Assembly (NCBI GenBank): GCA_002377585.1
Contig: DFQC01000007.1
Location: forward strand, 1 to 64,000
DNA: 64,000 nucleotides
Direction: 5' to 3'
From: Anaerolineales bacterium UBA3499
GTDB taxonomy: Bacteria > Chloroflexota > Anaerolineae > Anaerolineales > UBA11657
Positions 1 to 7,772 of the stretch are shown one piece after another (the stretch's first letter is position 1; each line of letters starts with the position of its first letter). A program made the translations under genes and the position numbers. Below the pieces are notes generated by a model. The model ran no database searches. It worked only from the letters and a program-made list of their open reading frames with translations, and was not told the DNA's origin.

Positions 1-125
1 GTAAGGACAGCAGCACCAACATGGTATCCTGAATAGGGTACATATGCGGTGTCAGTCGCAGCGATGGCAGCTTCAATGAGACTGTGCTGGGCAGCGCTTA
101 AGTTTTCTGAAGATATATTTTTCAT
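1..125 (-). CDS. cdd: cytidine deaminase, N-terminal part (cut by window edge)
   Basis: Only the first 41 codons lie in the window; the gene continues past position 1. Translating the minus strand from the ATG at 125-123 gives a start followed by a helix and then the segment AYVPYSGYHVGAAVL. This is the conserved N-terminal signature of homotetrameric cytidine deaminases (A-Y-x-P-Y-S-x-[FY]-x-V-G-A-A). The catalytic HAE and PCxxC motifs would lie outside the window, so activity cannot be checked. Cytidine deaminase converts (deoxy)cytidine to (deoxy)uridine, which fits the nucleoside-catabolic content of the window. A purine-rich stretch (GGAAATGAGAG) precedes the ATG. Confidence 0.8.
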   Translation of the reverse strand, partial: MKNISSENLSAAQHSLIEAAIAATDTAYVPYSGYHVGAAVL

Positions 126-181
126 CTGCTCTCATTTCCTATAGTCCGATTATACATTTTATGAACGAAAGAGTCCGTAGT

Positions 182-1399
182 TTAAGATTGTTTGTTGATT
201 GTTATTTGAGTTAGTGCTTGGCCAATGTCGTTGATAACATCATTTGGGTCTTCTAAACCTACTGATACGCGGATCATGCCATCCTTAATGTTCATTTTCT
301 CCCTTTCAAGTTTTGGTATGTCCAGAAAGGCCATGGTAGCAGGTATTTGTGTAATTGTTCGGACGCTACCCAAACTTGCCGCAAATGCACACAACTTCAG
401 ATTGTCACAGACCTCGATAGCTGATTGACCATCTGCAACCTCAAAAGTAAGCATAGCACCATATTTAGGCATTTGCGTTTTTGCTATTTCATGATTGGGG
501 TGGGAGACTAAACCAGGGTAATGTACTTTTTGGACTGCCGGATGACCGTCAAGGTAAAGTGCTAGCTTCATAGCTGTTTTGCATTGTCGTTCCAATCTCA
601 CGGGCAAGGTTTGAAGTCCACGTAGAAGCATCCACGCATTGAATGGTGAGAGAACTCCACCTAGTTTTACATGTGTGCTCCAGCGCAAATCATGTAAAAA
701 ATCATCCGGCAGATTAGTTTGTTTAATAGCTATGATGCCTCCTAAGACATCGTTATGTCCTCCCATAAATTTGGTTGCACTTTCTACGACAATGTCAACC
801 CCCCAATCAAGTGGGCGCATCACATACGGACTAGCAAATGTGTTATCACATATTACAAGCAGATCATTATCACGAGCTAATTTTACTAGAGGGGGTATTG
901 CAGTTACCCTCATGTTTGGATTAGCTATTGTTTCAAAATATAGAATTTTTGTATTCCCTTTTATTGCTTTCTTTACAGTCTCTATGTCATTACAGTCTAC
1001 AAATGTAGTTTCAATCCCGAAGTCTGTGAGTCTATGATCAAACATTTCGTGTGTAGAGCTATAGGTAGTCCAATCAGATACGATATGGTCACCAGGACGA
1101 AGTAAAGCCAAGCAAGTTGTTGCAACAGCTGCCATGCCTGATCCGAGAGCAAGACAACCATCTGCGTTTTCAAGCACGGCTACCTGCTCTTGCAGTAATG
1201 TTTCATTTGGATTGCCACATCTACCGTATATGTTTTCTGTGATTCGAGCTCCTTCGACTATGTTTTGGTATATTTCTTCGTCATACTGAAAGTTGTTAGA
1301 AAGATATAGGGGGGCATTAATGGACTTTGTACTGGGGTCTGGGTTGTAATAGACTGCTTTGCTATCAAACGCCAATTTGTCTCTAGTTTCAGGCTTCAT
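182..1399 (-). CDS. Cys/Met metabolism PLP-dependent lyase/synthase
   Basis: About 405 residues, full length for the cystathionine gamma-synthase / methionine gamma-lyase family (fold type I PLP). The PLP lysine sits in SATKFMGGH near residue 215 and the cofactor-phosphate region is GSGMAAVAT near residue 90. The active-site-tyrosine segment reads IYGRCGNPNE, close to the usual YSRxxNPT but with a Cys-Gly insert-like change. Substrate (cystathionine, methionine or O-acylhomoserine) cannot be decided from sequence. Two start codons are possible: ATG at 1405 and ATG at 1399. GAGG on the minus strand lies about 8 nt before the second and only 2 nt before the first, so 1399 is preferred. It neighbours an adenosine deaminase. 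Confidence 0.85.
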   Translation of the reverse strand: MKPETRDKLAFDSKAVYYNPDPSTKSINAPLYLSNNFQYDEEIYQNIVEGARITENIYGRCGNPNETLLQEQVAVLENADGCLALGSGMAAVATTCLALLRPGDHIVSDWTTYSSTHEMFDHRLTDFGIETTFVDCNDIETVKKAIKGNTKILYFETIANPNMRVTAIPPLVKLARDNDLLVICDNTFASPYVMRPLDWGVDIVVESATKFMGGHNDVLGGIIAIKQTNLPDDFLHDLRWSTHVKLGGVLSPFNAWMLLRGLQTLPVRLERQCKTAMKLALYLDGHPAVQKVHYPGLVSHPNHEIAKTQMPKYGAMLTFEVADGQSAIEVCDNLKLCAFAASLGSVRTITQIPATMAFLDIPKLEREKMNIKDGMIRVSVGLEDPNDVINDIGQALTQITINKQS

Positions 1400-1433
1400 A
1401 TGCATTACCTCAGTTTGGCTAAAATCTATTTTG

Positions 1434-2474
1434 TTATGGAGTAGATAATATTTGTAACAGTTTGTTCTTAAGTGCTTGGTCTGTAATGAAAGCGGACTCT
1501 ATGCTCATTTGTTGAATGGCCTTGATTTGCTTTATTCCGAAGCCAAAATCGTTCTGTAATAGCGTTAATTCACTAGAAACACTCGTTCTAGACGTTATGG
1601 GATCATCGTCTCCTATTGAGATTGGAATCCCTTCATTGTAGAATTTCAATACAGGGTGATCTTTTATACTATCAACAGTGTTTGTGTGGACATTGCTTGT
1701 TGGACACAACTCAAGTAGGATTTTACGTTGACTAAGTAATTTTACTAAATCTTGAGATTCTATACTTCTAATCCCATGTCCTATCCTCGTGGCTTTTAGT
1801 TGCTCAACCGCATACAGTATGTTGTCTGTTCCTCCCGCTTCTCCTGCATGTACTGTAATTCCCAAACCGTTACTTCTTGCAATACTAAATGCTTCAGCGT
1901 GAGGTTGAGCTAAGTATCCTGCTTCATCTCCTGCTAAGTCAAAACCAACCACACCATCATGCTTGAACTCTATCGCGGTATGTGCTAGCTTGATATTTTC
2001 CTTGGGGTCATGATTTCTAAGAGCGGACACTATTAACCGACAGACTATATTGTATTTATCTTCTGCTTGGCGTAATCCAAGAAGAATACTTTCTATCACT
2101 TGCTCTACGGGAAAGTCTGTACGGCTATGTGTGACTGGACCTGCCCGCAATTCGAGATAAACAACTCCATCCAAGGCTGCATCTTCTGCAGCTTCATATG
2201 CAATACGTTGCACAGATTTTTTGTCAAGGAACACTTGGTAACCATAACTAATCTTGTCCAAATAATCTACTAGACTTTCTTCAGCGCCAGTAACTTGCAT
2301 AGCTCGTGAAACCATTTCTAATGACGGATGCCGTTCAATCCCATGTTCAACTGCTAGTTTCATAAAGGTACTAGGCCGCACTGAGCCTTCAAGATGTGTA
2401 TGAATATTACATTTGGGTAAGTTAGCTATTGTGGGTGCTGCTGTAGGCGCGCGAAATAGTTGTTTTGTAGACAT
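1434..2474 (-). CDS. add: adenosine deaminase family protein
   Basis: A 346-residue metal-dependent deaminase. The zinc ligands and catalytic residues of the ADA family are visible: HTH at residues 25-27, HAGE at 209-212 (His ligand and catalytic Glu), RIGHG with His233, and the DDDP segment at 289-292 carrying the Asp ligand. GFDLAGDE near 178-184 and CPTSN near 257-261 are also typical of ADA. It should convert adenosine to inosine, or a related aminopurine nucleoside. It is followed downstream by the Cys/Met PLP enzyme 35 bp away and faces a plus-strand DMT gene across a 272-bp divergent spacer. A second, more divergent member is at 47130-48182. Confidence 0.88.
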   Translation of the reverse strand: MSTKQLFRAPTAAPTIANLPKCNIHTHLEGSVRPSTFMKLAVEHGIERHPSLEMVSRAMQVTGAEESLVDYLDKISYGYQVFLDKKSVQRIAYEAAEDAALDGVVYLELRAGPVTHSRTDFPVEQVIESILLGLRQAEDKYNIVCRLIVSALRNHDPKENIKLAHTAIEFKHDGVVGFDLAGDEAGYLAQPHAEAFSIARSNGLGITVHAGEAGGTDNILYAVEQLKATRIGHGIRSIESQDLVKLLSQRKILLELCPTSNVHTNTVDSIKDHPVLKFYNEGIPISIGDDDPITSRTSVSSELTLLQNDFGFGIKQIKAIQQMSIESAFITDQALKNKLLQILSTP

Positions 2475-2746
2475 AAACTTACACTTAATTTAGTGAATTA
2501 TGTATAGTATTAATTGTTGTAGTTTGTTGCAGTATATATAATAGCAAGGTTATTATAGCCATGACATGCTCAAATGCAATCGCTATACTCGCAACTGGGT
2601 TTATTATTTATTAGATGTGACACTACAAATACATAAGTTATGATTATAAGTGGTCCAAAACTGGAGTGGAATTGCTAGAAATATTCAATGATGTTTAGAC
2701 CAAACATGATAAATATTTAGGTGGTATTAATTCAGAGGTAAAAAAC
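2475..2746. promoter_or_regulatory. divergent intergenic region, likely bidirectional promoter
   Basis: A 272-bp AT-rich spacer lies between the divergently transcribed adenosine deaminase (minus) and the half-size DMT gene (plus). AGAGGT about 8 nt before the ATG at 2747 is the plus-strand ribosome binding site. I see no convincing riboswitch or strong terminator in it. Promoter placement is inferred from gene orientation only. Confidence 0.4.
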
Positions 2747-3163
2747 ATGAGCTTACCAATTGTCTTGGCTTTAGGAGGTTTAGTGGGTTTTGGGTTGTCA
2801 AACTTTTTTTGGAAGGTCGCTGGTATTAATAAAGTCTATCCAGCCAGTTTCATGGTAGTAGAGACTTTAGTTGTGCTTATGGTAGCCATAGCTATACATT
2901 TTTTCCAAAATCAGTCGTTTGTGTTGGCACCGAGGATGGCTGGAGTAGCATCTATGGCAGGCTTGAGCGCAGGTTTTGCAATATTTGCTACGATGAGCGC
3001 ATTTAATCTTGGTGGAGATGCGAGCATTGTATCTCCAATCACAAGTTTAGGTTTCGTTGTAGCTGTTCTGTTAGCATATATTTTGTTAAAGGAGCCCGTT
3101 ACTTCCACGAAGCTTATGGGGTCTGGTCTGGCAATAGTTGCTATAGTATTGTTATCACGCTGA
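2747..3163 (+). CDS. half-size DMT/EamA-like membrane protein, copy 1
   Basis: A 138-residue protein that is almost all hydrophobic, with four predicted transmembrane segments (about residues 3-22, 34-52, 64-88 and 95-136). The C-terminal half carries the DMT-type pattern SPITSLGFVVAVLLAYILLKEPVT and ends LLSR. It is half the size of a usual ten-helix EamA transporter, so it would have to function as a homo- or heterodimer, as small DMT proteins do. A paralogue of identical length lies at 21458-21874. Substrate is unknown; both copies sit among nucleoside genes, so nucleoside, base or ribose transport is a guess. Confidence 0.7.
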   Translation: MSLPIVLALGGLVGFGLSNFFWKVAGINKVYPASFMVVETLVVLMVAIAIHFFQNQSFVLAPRMAGVASMAGLSAGFAIFATMSAFNLGGDASIVSPITSLGFVVAVLLAYILLKEPVTSTKLMGSGLAIVAIVLLSR

Positions 3164-3253
3164 TATTTCTGGTGTTTTATGAAGTATGGTTGAAGCTTAC
3201 AAGTTATGCCGTGTTAAAATACAAATACTAAACAGATCATTGGAGAAAAGACA

Positions 3254-3964
3254 ATGAATGTCGACACGTTAATAAATAATAGTAGACCTTTTTTGGAATA
3301 TGTTTTGGCATGGGAAGCGAATCTACCAGAATTGTTGTTGAAAGATGTAATTAATGACCCCTCGTCTACCGCTATAGTTTCAGTTGACGTAATAAATGGA
3401 TTTTGTTACGAAGGTGCACTGGCAAGCCCTCGTGTTCAGGCTATTATTAAACCCATTGTGGATATTTTCAAACAGGGTCAGGCTATGGGAGTAGAAAATA
3501 TAATATTGGCCCAAGATAACCATGAAGTTGATGATATAGAATTTGGTTCCTATCCTCCTCATTGTGTGCGTGGTACTGCAGAGGCGGAGTCAGTCCCAGA
3601 ATTTCAGGAATTGGAATTTTATAGTGATATGGTTGTTATAGAGAAAAACTCTATTAGCGCTACTATTGATACCGAGTTTGGCTCATGGCTTGATGGTCAT
3701 CCAGAAGTTACAACATTTATAGTGGTTGGCGATTGTACAGATCTTTGCACGTATCAATTAGCCATGGGTATACATTTGCGTGGTAATGCTAGAAATATCC
3801 AGCAGCGAGTAGTGTTACCAGCTAACTGTGTGGCTACCTATGACATGTCTGTATCTGATGCACAAGAGTATGGTGCTGTCCCACATGATGGTGATTTGCT
3901 ACACCATGTTTTTCTGTATTCGATGATGCTGAATGGCGTTGAAGTTGTTAAAGCTTTGAATTAG
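3254..3964 (+). CDS. isochorismatase-family cysteine hydrolase (nicotinamidase-like)
   Basis: A 236-residue alpha/beta hydrolase of the isochorismatase superfamily. The Asp-Lys-Cys triad can be placed at D45 (VSVDVINGF), K131 (VVIEKN) and C165 (GDCTDLCTYQ). The metal-binding D-x-H of nicotinamidases matches D88/H90 in QDNH, with H103 in PPHCVRGT as a third ligand. Nicotinamidases convert nicotinamide to nicotinate; related members hydrolyse maleamate or ureides. A nicotinamidase-type role is favoured by the metal site, but the roughly 35-residue N-terminal extension is unusual. GGAG lies 8-9 nt before the ATG. It is convergent with the Mo-hydroxylase operon. Confidence 0.75.
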   Translation: MNVDTLINNSRPFLEYVLAWEANLPELLLKDVINDPSSTAIVSVDVINGFCYEGALASPRVQAIIKPIVDIFKQGQAMGVENIILAQDNHEVDDIEFGSYPPHCVRGTAEAESVPEFQELEFYSDMVVIEKNSISATIDTEFGSWLDGHPEVTTFIVVGDCTDLCTYQLAMGIHLRGNARNIQQRVVLPANCVATYDMSVSDAQEYGAVPHDGDLLHHVFLYSMMLNGVEVVKALN

Positions 3965-3983
3965 GCTAACAGAGCTAGTGGTT

Positions 3984-4005
3984 TTCCTAAACTCTCGGTT
4001 AGGAA
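3984..4005. terminator. hairpin between convergent genes
   Basis: TTCCTAA and TTAGGAA pair over an 8-nt loop, and the plus strand continues TTTCATTATT. It lies in the 46-bp gap between the convergent ends at 3964 (+) and 4011 (-), so it could serve the plus-strand gene and perhaps both. The stem is short and AT-rich. Confidence 0.45.
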
Positions 4006-4010
4006 TTTCA

Positions 4011-4505
4011 TTATTCTTGACGCATATAAATTGCAGCCTGTTTAACTGCGGCTATGATGGATTGGTATCCGGTGCATCTACATATGTTCCCTGACAATTC
4101 TTCACGAATTTCTGTATCGGTTGGGTTAGGATTGCGTGACAATAGGTCCTGTACTGTTAGTAGAAAACCTGGTGTACAAAAACCACACTGCAAACCAAAG
4201 TTCTCCCAAAAGGCTTGTTGGATTGGGTGTAGCTGGTCGCCAGACGACATGCTTTCTACAGTTTGAACCGAATGTGAGTCGGCTTGTACGGCTAACATAA
4301 TACAAGATCGTACTGGTTGACCATCAAACATGACAGTACAAGCTCCACATACTCCATGCTCACAACCTACATGGGTTCCAGTAATACCCAGTTCATTACG
4401 TATAAAGTCGACCAGAGTGACTCGGGTTTCAACCTTTCTTTCATACTCAATTCCATTGACTGTGAGTTTGATTAACCTACTATTATCTGTAGCTTCTTGT
4501 ACCAT
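4011..4505 (-). CDS. xanthine dehydrogenase/CoxS-type 2Fe-2S subunit
   Basis: A 164-residue small subunit of a molybdenum hydroxylase. It carries two [2Fe-2S] clusters. The N-terminal plant-ferredoxin-type cluster uses C48, C53, C56 and C68 (GCEHGVCGACT...C). The C-terminal helical cluster uses C107, C110, C142 and C144 (CGFC...CRC). It passes electrons from the Mo site to the FAD subunit. It is last in the transcription order large-large-medium-small, and its start meets the medium-subunit stop by overlap at 4505. Substrate is not readable from this subunit. Confidence 0.93.
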   Translation of the reverse strand: MVQEATDNSRLIKLTVNGIEYERKVETRVTLVDFIRNELGITGTHVGCEHGVCGACTVMFDGQPVRSCIMLAVQADSHSVQTVESMSSGDQLHPIQQAFWENFGLQCGFCTPGFLLTVQDLLSRNPNPTDTEIREELSGNICRCTGYQSIIAAVKQAAIYMRQE

Positions 4506-5383
4506 TATTTGCCTCCTGATTTGTTAGCTCTCTCCGTTGCTTTTTGTAGAGCGGACAAGACCAATACTGATGCGAGATGGCGGCGATAATCCGCAGAGGC
4601 ATGCATATCACTATCTGGATCAAGTTCTTTACTGGCTTGTTCTGCTACGTCCTTAAGGAGTGCGTCACTTATTGTTTCTCCTATAAGCATTGATTCTGCT
4701 TTGCTTGTTCTAATTGGAATTGGTCCTCCTCCAATAATTGCTATACGAGATTTAGTGCACCGTCTATTTTCTAGAGTCAAATATGCAGCTACTCCAAGTA
4801 TTGCGAAATCACCATGCCGGCGGCTAAATTCAATAAATGACCAACCGGATGTTTTGACCCAGTTGGGCAATTGGATTTCTACTAGTATTTCATCAGGTTC
4901 TAAGTCGGTGGTTAGAGCTGAAACGTAGAAATCACTGGCATCCACTGTTCTTGTACCTTTCGTATTGCGTATTAGTATAGTTCCATCTAATGCAAGCATT
5001 ATAGCTGGCCATTCTGCTGCGGGGTCGGCATGGGCAACACTACCACCAACTGTACCGCGGTTACGAATAGATCGATGTCCAATGTAGGGGATTGACGCAG
5101 CTAAAATGGGTTGAGTGGTTCTAAGGTTAGTATCATCTTCTAGTGTGCTTTGTCGGGTCATGGCACCCACTCTTAGGCCTGTATTATCTGATTTGTAGTA
5201 CTCCAAATCTGCGACACGATTTAAATCAACTATGATTTGAGGTGTTGATAAGCGCATGTTTAATAATGGTCCCAGGCTTTGACCACCAGCTAGAATTTTG
5301 GCGTCATCTCCATATTGCTGTAGTAGGTCCAGTACTTCTTCCACACTGTCAGGATCATAATAATCAAAAGGTGCTGGTTTCAT
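4505..5383 (-). CDS. xanthine dehydrogenase/CoxM-type FAD-binding subunit
   Basis: A 292-residue medium subunit. The FAD-binding signatures of this family are present: ILAGGQSL near residues 30-37 and RNRGTVGGSVAHADPAAE near 108-125. The C-terminal CO-dehydrogenase-flavoprotein domain follows, with REIREF-like features weakly visible. It mediates electron transfer between the 2Fe-2S subunit and the external acceptor. The single medium and small subunits must serve both large subunits encoded upstream unless one large subunit works alone. Confidence 0.92.
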   Translation of the reverse strand: MKPAPFDYYDPDSVEEVLDLLQQYGDDAKILAGGQSLGPLLNMRLSTPQIIVDLNRVADLEYYKSDNTGLRVGAMTRQSTLEDDTNLRTTQPILAASIPYIGHRSIRNRGTVGGSVAHADPAAEWPAIMLALDGTILIRNTKGTRTVDASDFYVSALTTDLEPDEILVEIQLPNWVKTSGWSFIEFSRRHGDFAILGVAAYLTLENRRCTKSRIAIIGGGPIPIRTSKAESMLIGETISDALLKDVAEQASKELDPDSDMHASADYRRHLASVLVLSALQKATERANKSGGK

Positions 5384-5408
5384 AATTATTCCTATTTTAT
5401 AGCACTGT

Positions 5409-7730
5409 CTAATTTGTTTTGTCTTGCATCGGCATCAACCATTGCCATACTTTCTCAGGAGTGATTGGTAGTACATTGACATTGTTACCTGAATCGCCAA
5501 GGGCATCAGCCACTGCGTTGGCCAAAGCTCCTCCTATACCGGCTATGCCACATTCTCCTGCTCCTTTTACTTGTATCGGGTTTAGGGTGGATGGTGATCT
5601 ATCTAATCTTTTTGATTCCAGAAGAGGTGTCTCAGTAGTTGTAGGGAGGAGATAGTCTACGAAAGACCCGCTTGTTAGTTGGCCACTCGGGTCATAGTTG
5701 AATTCTTCTAGCAAGGCTCCACCCAATCCTTGTACTGCTCCTCCTTCGATTTGTCCCTTTACCATTTGTGGGTTTATTGCTTTACCAATGTCATAGACTA
5801 TCCATACGTGCTTGGGAACAATTGCACATGTTGTAATATCTATTTCTACCTTCACTATAGTAGCTCCATGTGCGAATGTCATTTGATTACATCTGAAATA
5901 GTGGGTGAAATCGAGTCCTGGCTCTATATCCGGCGGGCAATTTCGCGGACTAGATTGTTGAGCTACCTGTGTTAAGGTTAACCGCTTGTCCTGATGGTCG
6001 ATCATGCAAATATCCCCATCGCTAATTATAAGTTGTTCAACCTGACAATTCATAGTGTGAGCTGCTATCTTCAGTAATTTTTTGCGGATTTTTTGAGCTG
6101 CATAGTAAACCGCACTTCCCGCCATCACGGTAGCTCGGCTAGCAAAGCTACCTACTCCATAAGGTATAAGGTCAGTGTCGCCATGTAATACTTGAATTGA
6201 GTCAGGTGATACTGTAAGTACAGATGATGCTATTTGTGCCAATGTTGTCTCAAGGCCTTGGCCAACATTGGCAGCTCCGGTGCTTACTGTTATGGCTCCA
6301 GTTTGATCAATCTCTATTCGTGCTCCTTCGAAAGGGCCAAGGCCCGTTTTTTCTACAAAGCACGCAATTCCATACCCAACCTTCTTGTTGGACAAGTTAT
6401 CATGGTCAACATGACGATTTTCTTCATATTTGGATAAGCGGACTACTTCCTGTAATGCAAAGGGATAATCACCGCTATCATAAACAATATTCTCACCCAA
6501 CGATTCGGTGCCAACCTCATAAGGCATATCCTCAGGTTGTATGAGATTCATTGATCGTATTTTGACAGGATCTATCATGAGTTCCGACGCTGCAAGATCT
6601 AATAATCGCTCTCGACTACTGTTACATTCATAGCGTCCCGGAGCTCTATATGTTCCAGCAGGTGTCTTGTTGGTCAGTACTGAACGAACCTCACACCGAT
6701 AATTAGGGATGCGATAGGGACCGGGAAATATTGCTGCACTTAGTTCGGGTACAATTATCCCGTGTGTACGAATATAACCTCCTTGATCGTTCGACAAAAG
6801 AACTTTTATTCCCAAGATGGTGCCATCTTTTTTGAGTGCCATTTCCATCTCGTAAATTTGTTCTCGGGAATGATTACAGGCCATCAGATTTTCTAGACGA
6901 TCCTCTATCCATTTGACCGGACGTTTAAGCATAAGAGCTGCGTATGGAATCAGATAGTCCTCAGGATAGAATTCACCGCGTACCCCGAACCCTCCTCCCA
7001 CATCAGGTTCTATCATTTCAATTGTGTGCTCTTCCATTTCCAACATGTGTGCAAGTACACCACGATTAAAATGAGTTACTTTGGTAGGACCCCACACTTT
7101 TAATTTTTCCTGGGTTGCATCATAGTTGGCTATCAAACCACGCGTTTCGAGTGGTACGCCGCTATGTCGCCCAGAGGTAAATCGGAGTTTAGTGATATGC
7201 TCGGCCTTATTAAACGCTTCAACCACATCTCCTTTTTGTTGTACGAAGTTGGATGCTACATTGTCTTTTGCGTCATGGTGTAAGGGACAACTCACCTTGT
7301 CTTCGGCATCTATATTGACTGGTAATGGGTCATACTGGACAACAATATTGTCTAAGACATCTTCAGCTTGGTAGCGGCTGTGAGCTATTATCAAAGCGAC
7401 AGGGTCGCCTACATATCGTACTCGTTTGTTTGCTAACGGGTACTGTAGAAATGGCTCAAGTGATCCGTAAGGATTTAGTCGTATTGGTATTGGTTTTACG
7501 GAATGCAAATCTGCAAATGTCAATATGGTAACTACACCAGGTTGTTCAAGCGCGAAATCAACATCTATATTTGTGATTGTGGCATGAGCATAAGGACTGC
7601 GAAGCACAGCGGCATGTAGCATGTCAGGCAATTGCAAGTCATCTATATAATGACCTTGACCTTGCAGAAAACGCTTGTCTTCTAATCGCTTTATAGACTC
7701 TCCAATGCCTTTGGAATGTTCAATTTTCAT
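5409..7730 (-). CDS. molybdenum hydroxylase large subunit, copy A
   Basis: About 773 residues of a xanthine dehydrogenase/CoxL-type Mo-binding subunit. Visible motifs are GIGESIKRLEDKRFL at the N-terminus, GGGFGVRGEFYPED (Mo-pterin loop), GTYRAPGRYE, and GAGECG carrying the catalytic Glu near the C-terminus. The form I CO-dehydrogenase loop AYxCSFR is absent, so this is not a true CO dehydrogenase; purine or N-heterocycle hydroxylation is more likely. Start is uncertain: ATG at 7760 and ATG at 7730 are both in frame, neither has a good Shine-Dalgarno site, and 7730 matches the usual family N-terminus. It lies just downstream of the paralogue at 7773-10103. Confidence 0.88.
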   Translation of the reverse strand: MKIEHSKGIGESIKRLEDKRFLQGQGHYIDDLQLPDMLHAAVLRSPYAHATITNIDVDFALEQPGVVTILTFADLHSVKPIPIRLNPYGSLEPFLQYPLANKRVRYVGDPVALIIAHSRYQAEDVLDNIVVQYDPLPVNIDAEDKVSCPLHHDAKDNVASNFVQQKGDVVEAFNKAEHITKLRFTSGRHSGVPLETRGLIANYDATQEKLKVWGPTKVTHFNRGVLAHMLEMEEHTIEMIEPDVGGGFGVRGEFYPEDYLIPYAALMLKRPVKWIEDRLENLMACNHSREQIYEMEMALKKDGTILGIKVLLSNDQGGYIRTHGIIVPELSAAIFPGPYRIPNYRCEVRSVLTNKTPAGTYRAPGRYECNSSRERLLDLAASELMIDPVKIRSMNLIQPEDMPYEVGTESLGENIVYDSGDYPFALQEVVRLSKYEENRHVDHDNLSNKKVGYGIACFVEKTGLGPFEGARIEIDQTGAITVSTGAANVGQGLETTLAQIASSVLTVSPDSIQVLHGDTDLIPYGVGSFASRATVMAGSAVYYAAQKIRKKLLKIAAHTMNCQVEQLIISDGDICMIDHQDKRLTLTQVAQQSSPRNCPPDIEPGLDFTHYFRCNQMTFAHGATIVKVEIDITTCAIVPKHVWIVYDIGKAINPQMVKGQIEGGAVQGLGGALLEEFNYDPSGQLTSGSFVDYLLPTTTETPLLESKRLDRSPSTLNPIQVKGAGECGIAGIGGALANAVADALGDSGNNVNVLPITPEKVWQWLMPMQDKTN

Positions 7731-7772
7731 ATAGTTGTGTTGACCTAAACAACTTACCATGCTTGTACAAAA

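Noticed and set aside
639..1037. Plus-strand open frame opposite the Cys/Met PLP enzyme, and similar antisense frames throughout
   Set aside because: They have no ribosome binding sites or family motifs and lie opposite well-supported genes.
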